64,000 nucleotides of DNA from Gloeophyllum trabeum ATCC 11539 (taxonomy: Eukaryota; Basidiomycota; Agaricomycetes; Gloeophyllales; Gloeophyllaceae), in contig NW_006920419.1 in the NCBI RefSeq assembly GCF_000344685.1, positions 682,005-746,004 of the forward strand, read 5' to 3'. Below are positions 34,356 to 45,344 of this stretch, in pieces. How positions within the stretch are numbered: position 1 is the first letter of the stretch; each line of letters opens with the position of its first letter. A program made the translations under genes and the position numbers. The notes below the pieces were generated by a model. The model did no database searches, had not been told where the DNA came from, and was given only the letters and a program-made list of their open reading frames with translations.

Positions 34356-37300
34356 TTAACTCAGAACCTCCGCATCTGGTTGAGCGGATTCGTTTTCTAA
34401 TGTACCATTGATCACACATCGACGCAGAGCAGCCAGCTCCTCTGAGGATTTGAACGCCGTTGAAAGCTCGAACTTGGCATCACATGTCGTGCGGAATTCC
34501 TCCGCCCTGGGAGCCTGGATCTCTTGCAGGAACGCCAGAGCAGCGAGTGCAGTCTGTTTCCGAAGGCGCGTCACATTAAGAGTCGTATATCGCGGAGGCA
34601 AAGACTTACTTTGACGGTAACCTCGATCTCCGCGTTCAGAAGGCTGAAGACAGTGTTCTCAATTTCCTCTACGGGCGCCTCCAGTCGACGCAACGCTCGG
34701 GCACTTGCTAAAATAGCCTTCGGCGATGTCGAATGTCTTTGAAGATACTGCGAGTTATACGTCTCCAATGATACGGTGTCAGGGATCAGCTCTTGCAAGG
34801 ACGCGGATACGACCGGTTCGAGAGCTGGCGCGCTTGCAGAAGGCAACGCTAAGTTGGTAGTCGTTAAACACGTTAAACACGGGAGGCTGACTAGTCAAGC
34901 GTGGACTTGCCTCTCTTCCGGGCATCAATTAATCTTAGGTGAAGCTCTGGATTCTCAGGGTCCAACTGTCGAGCGTGGCTGAGAGCTTTAATCGCTTGGA
35001 GATGCTTGTCTGGGCAAAATGAGCACAACCATCCTCCACTAAGCCTGCTATCTACTCACCACGGCGCACCGCGACATCGTAAACAGCAATCCACACGTCA
35101 ATATTGTCTTTAGCCAGAGTTTGCAAGGGTTTGAGCCATGCAGCTGCCTTGTCCAGTCTATCAGCCGCTTCGACCAACTTAGTCCCATGCGGGTCTTCGT
35201 CTTGTGGAGGAGCCGGCTCAAGACCTTTGTCCTCATTGCTCTGTGAGCTAGAGGCTGTAGTCCGAGAAGAACATCAGTCTGTGGACCATAGAAGACCGAG
35301 CAGCGACTGACCTTTCTTGGCCTCCTCCTGTTTCTGCGCCGCTTTCGCCTTCTTGGCCTTGTTCTTGGCCTTCTTTTCCGCATCGCTCAAAGCAGCTGTG
35401 GATGATCCGGTCGCACATAAATTAGCATTGTGGTATCGGTATAGCACTTACCTGGCGCAGTGAGAGAAGCTACAAGAGCTGGGTCGTCGTGAAGTCGAAT
35501 ATACACCTGGGCATAGTATGAGCGGTGAGCCGGAGACATGGAATACATACAAACCTGCGACGCAGCGAGAGCCGCATGGACGTATGCCGGGTTTGAACGA
35601 AGCTGGTCTTCCCAATGTATCATCCTGCAGGATGGAGATATCACAGGTTAGAGGCGGATGGAAAGGGCCATCAGCGAGGATGGGAAGGCTCACTCAAGGT
35701 AAACGTTTATCGTGAACTTTCGGATGGAATAGGAGTGGAAGTCGAACTGGTCGTCCTCATATTCGTCAAAGACCTACCACTATCGATTAACCGCGATGTC
35801 CCGCTTATGACTCTGAATGGTTCAAAACCAAGTGAATGGACCAGGGAAGCTACCTTTTGCACTGCATGATACCGCTTCAATGCCATGCCTAAATTACCAT
35901 TCCGGTTATACGCGTCTCCGTCCTCAACCAGGAACAGCAGCGACTGCATATCCTCGAGATCTGCTGCGGGACTCGCGGCATCTTTCTGAGTAATCGCATG
36001 ATGAGAAATTCGTACATCCATTCTACAAAAATGTCTCCGCACCTTCGTGAACAGCCCGAAGATCTCACTGGCTTCCTCGATTAGCCCGGCTCTAAGTCTG
36101 TACTTCCCACATTTGGTGTTCAGGAATCGATCCTGACCATCCAACAGACGCGCGTCGTTCAGACTCTTCGCTGCACCGTAGTAGTCACCGGATCGCTTCA
36201 ATACCCGCGCTTTGCAAGTGTACAATTCAGGCAAAGTCGGCGTATGCTTGAACGCTTCTTCGAGCAAGGACAAAGCACGAGATTGTCTACCGAGGAACGA
36301 ATGGTGTTGGGCGAGAAAGTAGAGAGTCCAGAGGTACATTGTCGGTTCCGCCTCTGACGCTGCATGTACGCGTCACAGAGTTCTGTGTGAATAGGTTCAT
36401 GCTAACAACAACGGGATTCGAAAGACTCACGAGCGGACGAAAGGGATCCGCGTATTTCTTCTACTGTCTCCTCGATAGCTTCTTGCTTCGCAGGATTCTT
36501 GTAGAGAGTTTTGAGATCAGCAAATAGGGATGGAATGCCCTTCGATAGCCCAGACGTGATATATTCCTTGACAAGCTCCTTGAATTCGTCCCCTGGCCAA
36601 CAATATCAGATCGTTTACTTCACGGTGTTTGAGTGACTGACCAGTGGACACTGTTAAGGCAAGGTGACGCGCGCGTCCTCCGCGAGGGATCTGCTGAGAG
36701 AAGTCACGAAGAATCCGTGCGGCTTCTGCACGGGTCTCATCTGTGAGTGAATCTGATTGGATCGATGAGAAGTCGATACTACCCAAGATGATTAGCAAAG
36801 ACGCACCAAAGGAAATACCTCTGTTGCTAAGATATCCCTTATAATATTCGATGCAATCCGGGTTTTGTTCAATCAGGGCTCGCCAAGCATGTTCGGCCTC
36901 GTCAGTTTGCCCCAGCTTGGATAATAGACGAGCTGTGCTGAATCATTAACAACCATAAAATAGGTGCGGTCGACTACCCTACCTCGATATTCCATTATGG
37001 CCTTACGATCAACAATTGCCCTCGACTTTGCGCTGGTATCAAGCAGCGACAACGCTTCTGAATTTTCGTCGAGATCTTCGAGTAAGCGTACATGATATAG
37101 GAGGACTTCTGAATGCTCCACGTCGTAATCTGGCACATTCTGCATAGGCATATGGAGAGAGCTTCAAGGACATGCTTGGGATGTCACTAACCTTCAGCGT
37201 CTTCTCATACGCTTCGAGAACCTGCTTTGCATCCGAGAGTTGCCCATTAAGATGATAAGCCACGGCAAGCGCAATCCAATTCTGTCGAAGCTGTGGACGG

Positions 37301-37861
37301 AGCCGCAGCAGAGTATGCCGCGTTTCCACAAGGCCGTCGTATAAACGTAGTTGAGTCTGTAAGTTGGCCGCATCTCTCAAGATATTCAAGTTTTCCTGTT
37401 TGGTTTTAAGTGGTTCGCCTAGCGGTCAGTAAGGATGCGATGTAGCGGAGTATAGCGTGCCTTATCAAAGCGCAGAGCCTGAGTATATGACTTCAGGGCC
37501 TCCTCATAATTCCTCTCTCCTTTCTGAATAAGGCCGAATACATGCCAGCATATGTGCGAGGTCAAGTCCATCCGGAGGCCCGTCTTCACAGCTTCTCTCC
37601 CCTCCTCTCGCCTTCCCAAGTGCGTGAGCAAAAGACCTTTCATACATAGTGTCTCTAAATGTTATACAGCTTCAGCATCGTCTATTGAGTCGCACTTAGT
37701 CCTTTCGTACCTCCGTGCTCTGGAAACTTTTTGAGGATCTGATCGGCAGTCTTTATGCCTTTCTTCAATTGCCGTGTTTCATACAGAGTCAAGAGCTCTT
37801 TGAATAAGCTCTGTTCCTTTGAGGGTAACTGCCGTTTCGCAGGGACACCGGGAGGAGGCAT
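34356..37861 (-). CDS. NAA15: NatA N-terminal acetyltransferase auxiliary subunit NAA15
   Basis: Scaffold of the ribosome-associated NatA complex, which acetylates Ser/Ala/Thr/Gly N-termini exposed after Met removal; it binds the catalytic NAA10 and the ribosome. About 840 residues in many exons. The start at 37861 gives MPPPGVPAKRQLPSKEQSLF then KELLTLYETRQLKKGIKTAD; TPR-type helices follow: CMKGLLLTHLGRREEGREA, HVFGLIQKGERNYEEALKSY, LVETRHTLLRLRPQLRQNWI, AVAYHLNGQLSDAKQVLEAY, ARLLSKLGQTDEAEHAW and YLWTLYFLAQHHSFLGRQSR. A lysine-rich KKKAKK-type segment (around 35320-35390) matches the known basic region before the C-terminal helices, which end NESAQPDAEVLS-stop. The number and order of TPRs fit the family; no break was seen. 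Confidence 0.9.
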
Positions 37862-37985
37862 GGTTTAAAGTATTCAATGTTACACCGCGTTGTAAGTTAC
37901 AAGCATGCACGCTTTATGTAAGCACGACGCGTCTTAGACGCGCTGATCGCGAAACGATTGCCACAAGCCTTTGCCTCTGGCGACC
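37862..37985. promoter_or_regulatory. Short bidirectional promoter NAA15 / PDS5
   Basis: Only 124 bases separate the two start codons of divergently transcribed NAA15 and PDS5, so core promoter elements must be shared or interleaved. No clear TATA box is visible. Confidence 0.55.
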
Positions 37986-40900
37986 ATGGTGGCGACGCGT
38001 GCGGGCGGTCAGAACACACACAAGAAGCTGAAGTTCAACGACAAGCTCATTGGCAAAGGCCTTTCCACCGATGCGCTAGTGAAAAAGCTGAAAAGTCTCC
38101 ATACTGAGCTGGCCGAACTCGACCAGGAACTTGTGGACGTCAATTCGCTCTCTGCCGTCCGGAAGGAACTTGTCAATGCCTCTATCTTGCTGCATAAGGA
38201 CCGGGGCGTTAAGGCGTACGCCGCCTGCTGCCTGGCAGACATCCTGAGGCTCTACGCGCCGGATGCACCCTACACGCACACGGAACTACGGGATATCTTT
38301 CAATTCTTCTTCAAGCAACTCACGGCTGGCCTTCAGGGTGCCGACTGCGCCTACTACAATGAATATTTCCACCTGCTAGAGTCTCTCTCGACCGTGAAAT
38401 CCGTTGTCCTGATCTGCGATCTTCAGAGCGCCGATGCGCTCATAACCGAGGTGTTTCGTGCTCTCTTTGGCATCGTCCGCCGCGATTTGCCCAAGAAGAT
38501 CGAACTTTTTATGGCGGACATCTTGGTTGCATTGATCGACGAGAGTCAGAGCATGCCAAGTGATGCGTTGAAAGCACTCATGGCTCAATTCATGGATAAG
38601 AATACAGTTGAGTGAAATTGCAGATCGTAAGCGGCCCTTTTTCTCATTCTGTCACAGCGCATGGATCAGCCCGCATACCGACTGGCTGTTCAAGTATGCA
38701 ACGCCACCGCAGACAAACTGCAGCGGCATGTCTGCCAGTACTTTTCGGAAATCATTATTGACAATTCCGAGGACGAGGAACTGGAGCAAATCGGGGCGGC
38801 CCATGACCTTATTAAGAAGCTCAACCATTCATGTCCATCCCTCCTACACAACGTGATCCCGCAGCTAGAGGAGGAGCTCAAGGTCGAGCTCGTTTCCTTA
38901 CGTGTCATGGCTACGAAGGTCCTCGGGGAAATGTTCGCGGACATAAACGGCCCTGATCTGGTCAGGAAGTATCCTAGTACTTGGCAATTCTGGCTATCGC
39001 GGAAGAATGACCGGACGCCAGCGGTTCGGCTAGCGCTTGTCGAGGTGGCCAAGGGTTTAATTTCTCAGCCCCCGGAAATTCATAGGGCGATTGAAGGTAC
39101 GGAAGTAACTCTTGCGATTCGTCAATATATCGAACATGGCTGTTGCAGAGGCATTACAATCGAAATTGTTGGACCCGGACGAGAAGGTGCGCGCAGCGGT
39201 GTGCAGGGTATATGGCCAACTCGATTACGAGACGGTGGTGCACCATGTATCGGAAGAGCAGTTAAGACTGCTTGCCGGCAGAGGTGCTGACAAGAAGGTA
39301 ATCACATCACTTTCATTCTCAGCAATCTCTCCGTACTGAATTCTTTCGATGGAAGCACTCGGTCCGGTCTGAAGCACTGAATACACTGGGACATCTCTAC
39401 GGCCTAGCATATCCCGAAATGTAGGATGCCGCACCTCTCTTGAACTCTCGTTACTCACTTTTGTCAAGCGAGAATAACGACCCACGAGCAATTAGTCATT
39501 TCTCGTGGATTCCTCAAGAAACACTCCACCTTCTGAAGCTTGGTCCAGAAGTCAGGTGCGTTTCGCTATGTCGGAGCCTGTCCGACATCCCAGTCATACC
39601 ACTTGACTCTCAGGACTCTCGCCGAGCAAATAATTGTTGAGCACATTCTCCCGTTCCCCTCCCCCCCAACGCCGTCGTCCTCGAAGAACATCGACGTAGA
39701 CGAAGCTGCGTGGGTGGATCGGCTTCTCACAACCATGAAGTACCTGGATACCTCTGCTATCAACGCTCTATTGGCTATGTCTGGTTTGAAGCTTCCGTGA
39801 GTGCTTGTTGTGTTTCCTCGGCTAATCATTCATGATGCATGATGGAATGCAGGCGTCCTAGCCCATACGATAGATACGTACAATGCTGCATCGAATACAA
39901 TGTGAGTCTGTCGGGTATCCAATCTCTCAGTATACCAATCATGCTGCTAGGGAGGAATCATCGATGAAAACGAGGACGCGGTGACTGCCAGGTTGAATGC
40001 TACTATCCAGCGGATAGCACGTGAGCTGGCTCATATAGTACTAAGCTCACAGGAGGACTCATCACGTTCCAGGTCAATCCCACGATCCACAGAAGGTCTC
40101 GGAAGATCTATATGCATTCGCCAAGCTGAATGAAGGGAGGCTCTACAAGCTACTTTCCACATGTATGGATCCCCAGACGGACCTGAGGGGTCTTATTAAG
40201 GCGACCGTGAGTACGTCCTGATTACTCAAATCCGTGCTGAACGTTGACTGGGCAACATCGTGCATGAAGAATGAATTTCCCAAGCGACTCGAGCAATCTT
40301 CCTCTTCCATCGTTCCTACGATGTCGTATATCCTCCGCCGTAGCAGCCTACGCATCGTCAATCAGTCATCCATCCCTCCGTTAATCAGGCGTATTCAGAA
40401 AGCTCACAAGGCCCGGGATGACGGGGATTTGGATGAAGCGAGCGACTTACAGGTCTCTTCCCAACATGCACAGGTGGTGCTGACATACGTGTCGAAGCAT
40501 TGTCCTGTGATCTACAAGCCCCATGTCGCCGAGCTGACTAAAGCCACTGCGGATGAGAATAATCCATGGCTAGTCGAGGTCTGTTTGCAGGCTCTCGCAG
40601 CCGTGGCCAAGTGGGACGAGAAGCTTGCCCCGACCGATAAGTGAGTCGCGCTTCGTCGAAGTCGCACGACCATAATCGTTTTACGTTACCACGAACCTCA
40701 CAGACGCACTACGGAAAGATTGACGAGGTATGTCCGAGGGGCAAATCATAGGCACGCCAAATTTGCTGCGCGGCTGTTGGCTTGCAGCAAGAACCGTGGC
40801 AAATTATGTGAAGAGGTCGTCACCGTATGTTCCTTCCTTGTGCTCTCTTCCCAGAAATTATTGACGTCGGCCTAGTCTATTTCCGACGACCTGCTACAAG

Positions 40901-42698
40901 ATGATCCGGATCAACGGCTCGCGCACGTCGCTGTCCTAGCAGAGTTTGCGTCCAGGGCTCCTGCTGTCTTTGAGCAGAAGAGCGACGTAATCATGGCGTT
41001 GTTACTTAAGGGAGTGCTTATGGTACCTATATCTCTCGAACACGTCAGTCATTCTTCGTGACCGCCGGAATTGCTGCCTTTACCTCATTTTGCGAACAGA
41101 ATCAAGCAGAGATAGAAGACGAATGGGTATCAGATGAGAATATGACGCCGCAGCTTCGTTCGAAGCTACTTGCGATCAAGATATGTCGCAACCGATGCCT
41201 TGCGCATGCTTCATCCGATTCCGCATTAGACATCGCTACACCGGTGCTGAAGATGCTCGTCACCCTTCTGGAGCATGAAGGGTCGTTCCAAGCGGACGCG
41301 GAGGATGAGTGCGTTCCCTCGCTACTCTTTTGTATATTTGATGCGACGAAATGCATAATGCAGTCCGCGAGTGAAGTCGCGTCTACGGTTAGCAGCCGCC
41401 ACCGCTTTGCTGCAATTGGCGTCTGTGCCGGCGTATGCGAGTGCTATTGCCCCGAATTTTGTCATGCTAGCTATAGTTGTCCAGGTACGAGCAAATGTCC
41501 TCTCGCAATTCTGATGTTAAAGCTCACCTTTGATCAAGGACTCGTGCTTTAAAGTACGGCTGGCTTTCGTGGGCAAAATAGTTTCAGCACTTCAGATGCA
41601 AAAAGTGCCTTATCGTTATAACGTCCTTCCATTCCTTACGGCCCTTGATCCAGATCCAGAAGTGATCAGGACGGTACGTTGTAATAGTATCAGCCTCGAC
41701 ACCGGCTGCGTTGACGAACAGATATGGTTTAGGCGCGAGCTTATGTTACTTACGCACTGCGCAGTCTCCCCGCAGGTAAACCTGAACAGATTATGATAAT
41801 CCATGTCCGTGCTTACTGTCTTGAACTGCAGCGGTCCGCTTGGAACATTTTGAGCTACTGCTTATCCGTTTGCTCCATCTTCTCGCCCATCATCCTGACT
41901 TCGCAAACACGCACGAATCCCTTCTCGATATAGCGAAGTAAGTGAATGTAGTGTGAAGCAATGCTTTAGCTGACTGTTAATCACACAATTCGTGCAGGTA
42001 TATCGAATTTTACTTAGATCTGGTCGCTTCGCGGGAGAATGTTTCGCTCCTCTATCACCTAGCTATGAAGTCTAAGACTGTCCGCGACGCAGATTCGTCA
42101 GGGCACAGCGAGGTAAGTTTCTCCTGTGTGCCTTAGAGACTCCCGTGACCTAATTTCTTCCAATAGAACCTGTACGTCGTTAGCGAGCTAGCTCAAGAGC
42201 TCATCAAGGCTCGGGCGCACGCGCAGGCTTGGAACCTGGAGAGCTATCCGGGGAAGATCAAGCTGCCCTCTGATATCTTACGACCTCTGCCTAACGCCGA
42301 GGTCGCGAATAAGGTCAGTGCGGTGCATGTGGTGGTTTTGTGCTATCTTATCGATGCTCTGCAGATTTTGAAGACTTCGTATCTTCCTGCGGAGACGATG
42401 GCATGGCTGACTGAGAAAGCTCAGAAGATTGCGGTGAAGGTGCGTTGTGGGCCAGAGGCGAGGTGATAACGTCAGTCAGATTGATCCTGGGATGACAGGA
42501 CAAGACCCGTGCGGTGCCTGTTGAACGGAGGCATGTTGCGAAGCGGAAGGCAGAGCCCAAGCCCAACGGGTATTCGAAGTGGGTATATATATAAGAAATC
42601 GTTCGGGTCACCGCTTTCTGATTACGCCGTGATCGTGCACTCTCAGACGACCCAAAGTCAAGAAGAGCCGCAGGGAAGTCGACTATGATGATGACGAC

Positions 42699-42730
<32 letters not shown>

Positions 42731-42985
42731 GGAAGGAAATGAGGATTCCGGTGTAGGATCCGACGAGGCAGACGAAGACGAGAAGATGCCAACTGCCGAT
42801 GAGGATGAGGCGAGCGAGAAAAAACCGGAACGATTAGGTAGGACTGCGAGGACGAAGGCAAATGTATGTTTATCTCCCTTATATGCAAGGCGAAAAGCTC
42901 ACCATGCTACTAACAGGCCAAGATTAGACAACAGACAAAGAGGCAGAAAAGGACGAGTGGCAGAGGTGCCTCTTCAGATGAGTAG
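37986..42985 (+). CDS. PDS5: Sister chromatid cohesion protein Pds5
   Basis: Cohesin-associated HEAT-repeat protein that regulates loading, maintenance and release of cohesin with Wapl and Eco1. About 1,200 residues with many introns. The start at 37986 has good context (GCGACCATGG) and gives MVATRAGGQNTHKKLKFNDK; an in-frame Met at 37971 adds five residues. Family marks: STDALVKKLKSLHTELAELD, KAYAACCLADILRLYAPDAP, YTHTELRDIFQFFFKQL, YYNEYFHLLESLSTVKSVVL, LIDESQSMPSDALKALMAQF, QPAYRLAVQVCNATADKLQR, then repeats of helices such as LLKGVLM and AKYIEFYLDLVASRENVSLL. The C-terminus is basic-acidic: a run of aspartates coded by GAT/GAC repeats (about 42684-42730), then KIRQQTKRQKRTSGRG and SSDE-stop at 42983-42985, the usual disordered DNA-binding tail of Pds5. 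Confidence 0.9.
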
Positions 42986-43468
42986 GGTCGATCTGATTGT
43001 ATGAAGGAATCTATCCGAGGATGTGCGTGCATGTTATTTTATCTTTATCATGTCTAGTTCTGCTTTTATCTGTTGTCCATCCTGTTGCATGTTATCTGTC
43101 CTTTGCAACACTACGATCCGTACTTCGTCTGTACAGGATACCCTGCGCAATCCATTGGCTGCTGTTGGTGGAATGTATGGTTTTGTCATCGGAAATTATG
43201 ATCATGAACCAGTCTGCGTGGATGAGCAGGAGCACTACGGTCACAACACTCTCCTAGTGTGAGGTTCAAAGTAAGCAGCGACCGCTTTTTGACATATTAC
43301 TTGACTCAGTTGTCGAGATCAGTCTGTAGCCGTTCTCGCGTTCGATGCGTGAATTCAGCTCCGAGTGGATCGAGCCTCAAGCTTCAAGTGGTGTGCTTTC
43401 AGATACCTACCCCGTTATGGGTTGGTAAGATCGGGTCTACATTTGTTTCCACCTCGTTCGCGACAGGC
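42986..43468. other. Convergent 3' region PDS5 / D-amino-acid oxidase
   Basis: 483 bases between two stops. The two 240-base plus-strand frames here lack any family signal. If the oxidase has an extra 3' exon it would lie in this stretch. Confidence 0.45.
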
Positions 43469-44965
43469 TCATACCTGAGCGAGCGCATTCTCCAGTAACT
43501 CCAGTGCTACCGACGCTGATCCCCAGGAGGCCTGGAATCCATCTCCGCCATGTCTGAAATGCGGTTAGTAATACTTCCGCAGGACAGTCTGCACGTAACT
43601 GACCCATAGTTATGGACGATGGGCAGTCTTCGCCCTTGCCCGTCAGCGGAGGCATGCCACTCGACTTCAAGGCGTATGCCGCCCTTCCTTGCCGGCCTGA
43701 GACCACATCCTTCCTCTATCACCAGCGGCAGCAGGTCGTCCACGGTGGGTTCGCGCTGATCACGTATGGATTGGGGTGCGAGCTCTGGGCAGAGCGCGAG
43801 GCCGCGCGTCAAGATGTCCATAGTTGTTTCTGGGCGGGGAGTCGGATACCTAGCTGGGTCAGATAGGTATTTGTGAAGCCTGGTTCTACTCACCAGTCGT
43901 TTGGCACTTTGATGCCTCCCACAATCACCTACACAAGATTAGAGGTGAACCTCCCCTTAAAGCATTACGGCACATTGCACTCACATCCCCGCTCCGTCTC
44001 GGGATGATGTACGTCCACAACCCATCTTTACTGCTCATGGTCCGCCCGAATCGTATCCAAGGCGCCTTGAGTAACACCGTTTGGCCTCTTATAGGGTATA
44101 CATCTTTGTCTTCGACACCGCCTAGAAGGCGCGCACCGATGCCTGCGCACACTATGACGGCGTCGACCGAGGCCCCGGCTCTCTTTGCCCCTGTGAACAC
44201 TCGGGCGCCGCCCTCCACTACCTGGCTGATATGCTGTATGGACCCACGAACAATGGATCCGCCGCGAGCAAGGAACCGAGACAAAAGGTAATTCAGGTAT
44301 ATCGGAGTATCGATTGACACCGTGGTAAACTGCACCCCGGTGACGGTATCTGGTTCCAGATTCTTCTCGTCTAAATAACAGAACTTTCGGCACTCTCTTG
44401 ATCAACGTTCAGCGAAAGTGAGGGCAGCATCCGACTCACATCGGGCATGACTTCGAGTGGGTGCGGACTTGGCTGCTTGTCGCAATAGTATTCCGTCTGG
44501 GTCTGACGGAGGAAGCAGCCTTCTGCCTCGCCACCTGGCGCGGACATTTCCCACATCACTTTGAAGGTGTCTTGGTTGACCTCTATAAAGCACATGCAAT
44601 CACATAACAATTCTCCGCTGATGAACGTATAGACTCACTTGCTTTAAGTTTATCTTCTCCATCTGAGCTGACATGATGCGCACCCTATAGCCGATGTCAT
44701 CGATCCACAAGCATACTACGTCAACCATTGCTACTCACGGCCCAGTGACTGGTGTACCGTATGCTCTTAGGGTCGCTGGGGAATGTCTCCGCTATGATGG
44801 TAACATGGTATCCCCCTTTCTCTTGGATCTTTAGGGCTGTAGTAAGACCAATGACTCCTATACACCAGGATAAATGGAGTAAGTATACAGAGCCTTTAGC
44901 CCTTCTAGGTTTCATTACCCACCAGCTCCTACTACGACTACCTCTTTGTTGGATTCCGAGGCCAT
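43469..44965 (-). CDS. DAO1: D-amino-acid oxidase family FAD enzyme
   Basis: Oxidative deamination of D-amino acids (or D-aspartate) to 2-oxo acids, ammonia and peroxide, FAD-dependent. The start at 44965 gives MASESNKEVVVVGAG joined by an intron to VIGLTTALKIQEKGG, the Rossmann GxGxxG site. Further marks: TIIAETFPSDP, SIRYTSHWAGAHH, FTTVSIDTPIYLNYLLSRFL, AVIVCAGIGARLLGG, YPIRGQTVLLKAPWI, LWTYIIPRRSGDV with the substrate-binding Arg, LPLVIEEGCGLRPARKGGI, and the C-terminal FAD signature HNYG..HGGDGFQASWGSA. It ends LLENALAQV-stop at 43469; about 360 residues. A peroxisomal -SKL ending, usual for this family, is absent in this reading, but CAGGTATGA at the end could instead be a donor leading to another exon. 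D-aspartate oxidase cannot be excluded. Confidence 0.85.
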
Positions 44966-45344
44966 GTTCAATGGACACCTACAGGGGACGTCGATCCATC
45001 TTACCTGCTTCTCGACTTATATGTAACCCCAGACTAGGGTCTAGATCTGGATTGACATTCCATCTGATTTCCGAATCGGACAGCGTCGGACAAATGTCTT
45101 CAGACATAACGCCGCCCACCTATGTAACATGTTACTGGCAGGAGAACCGGACCTTTGCACATATATTCACGATCAGTTCATTCATCTTTCAACGTATATA
45201 AACTACGACGCAAATGCCACATTAAGAGAAACCACATCAGTAACATACTCAACGAAATAGATATGCTCCAACAACATCCGAGAAGCCAAATACGAAAGCA
45301 AGAGTACAAGTCCATTCGAGATTCAATAACATACCACAGACATC
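44966..45344. other. Intergenic, oxidase promoter / SREBP 3' end
   Basis: 379 bases between the D-amino-acid oxidase start and the SREBP stop. No gene, repeat or clear promoter motif was recognised. Confidence 0.45.
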
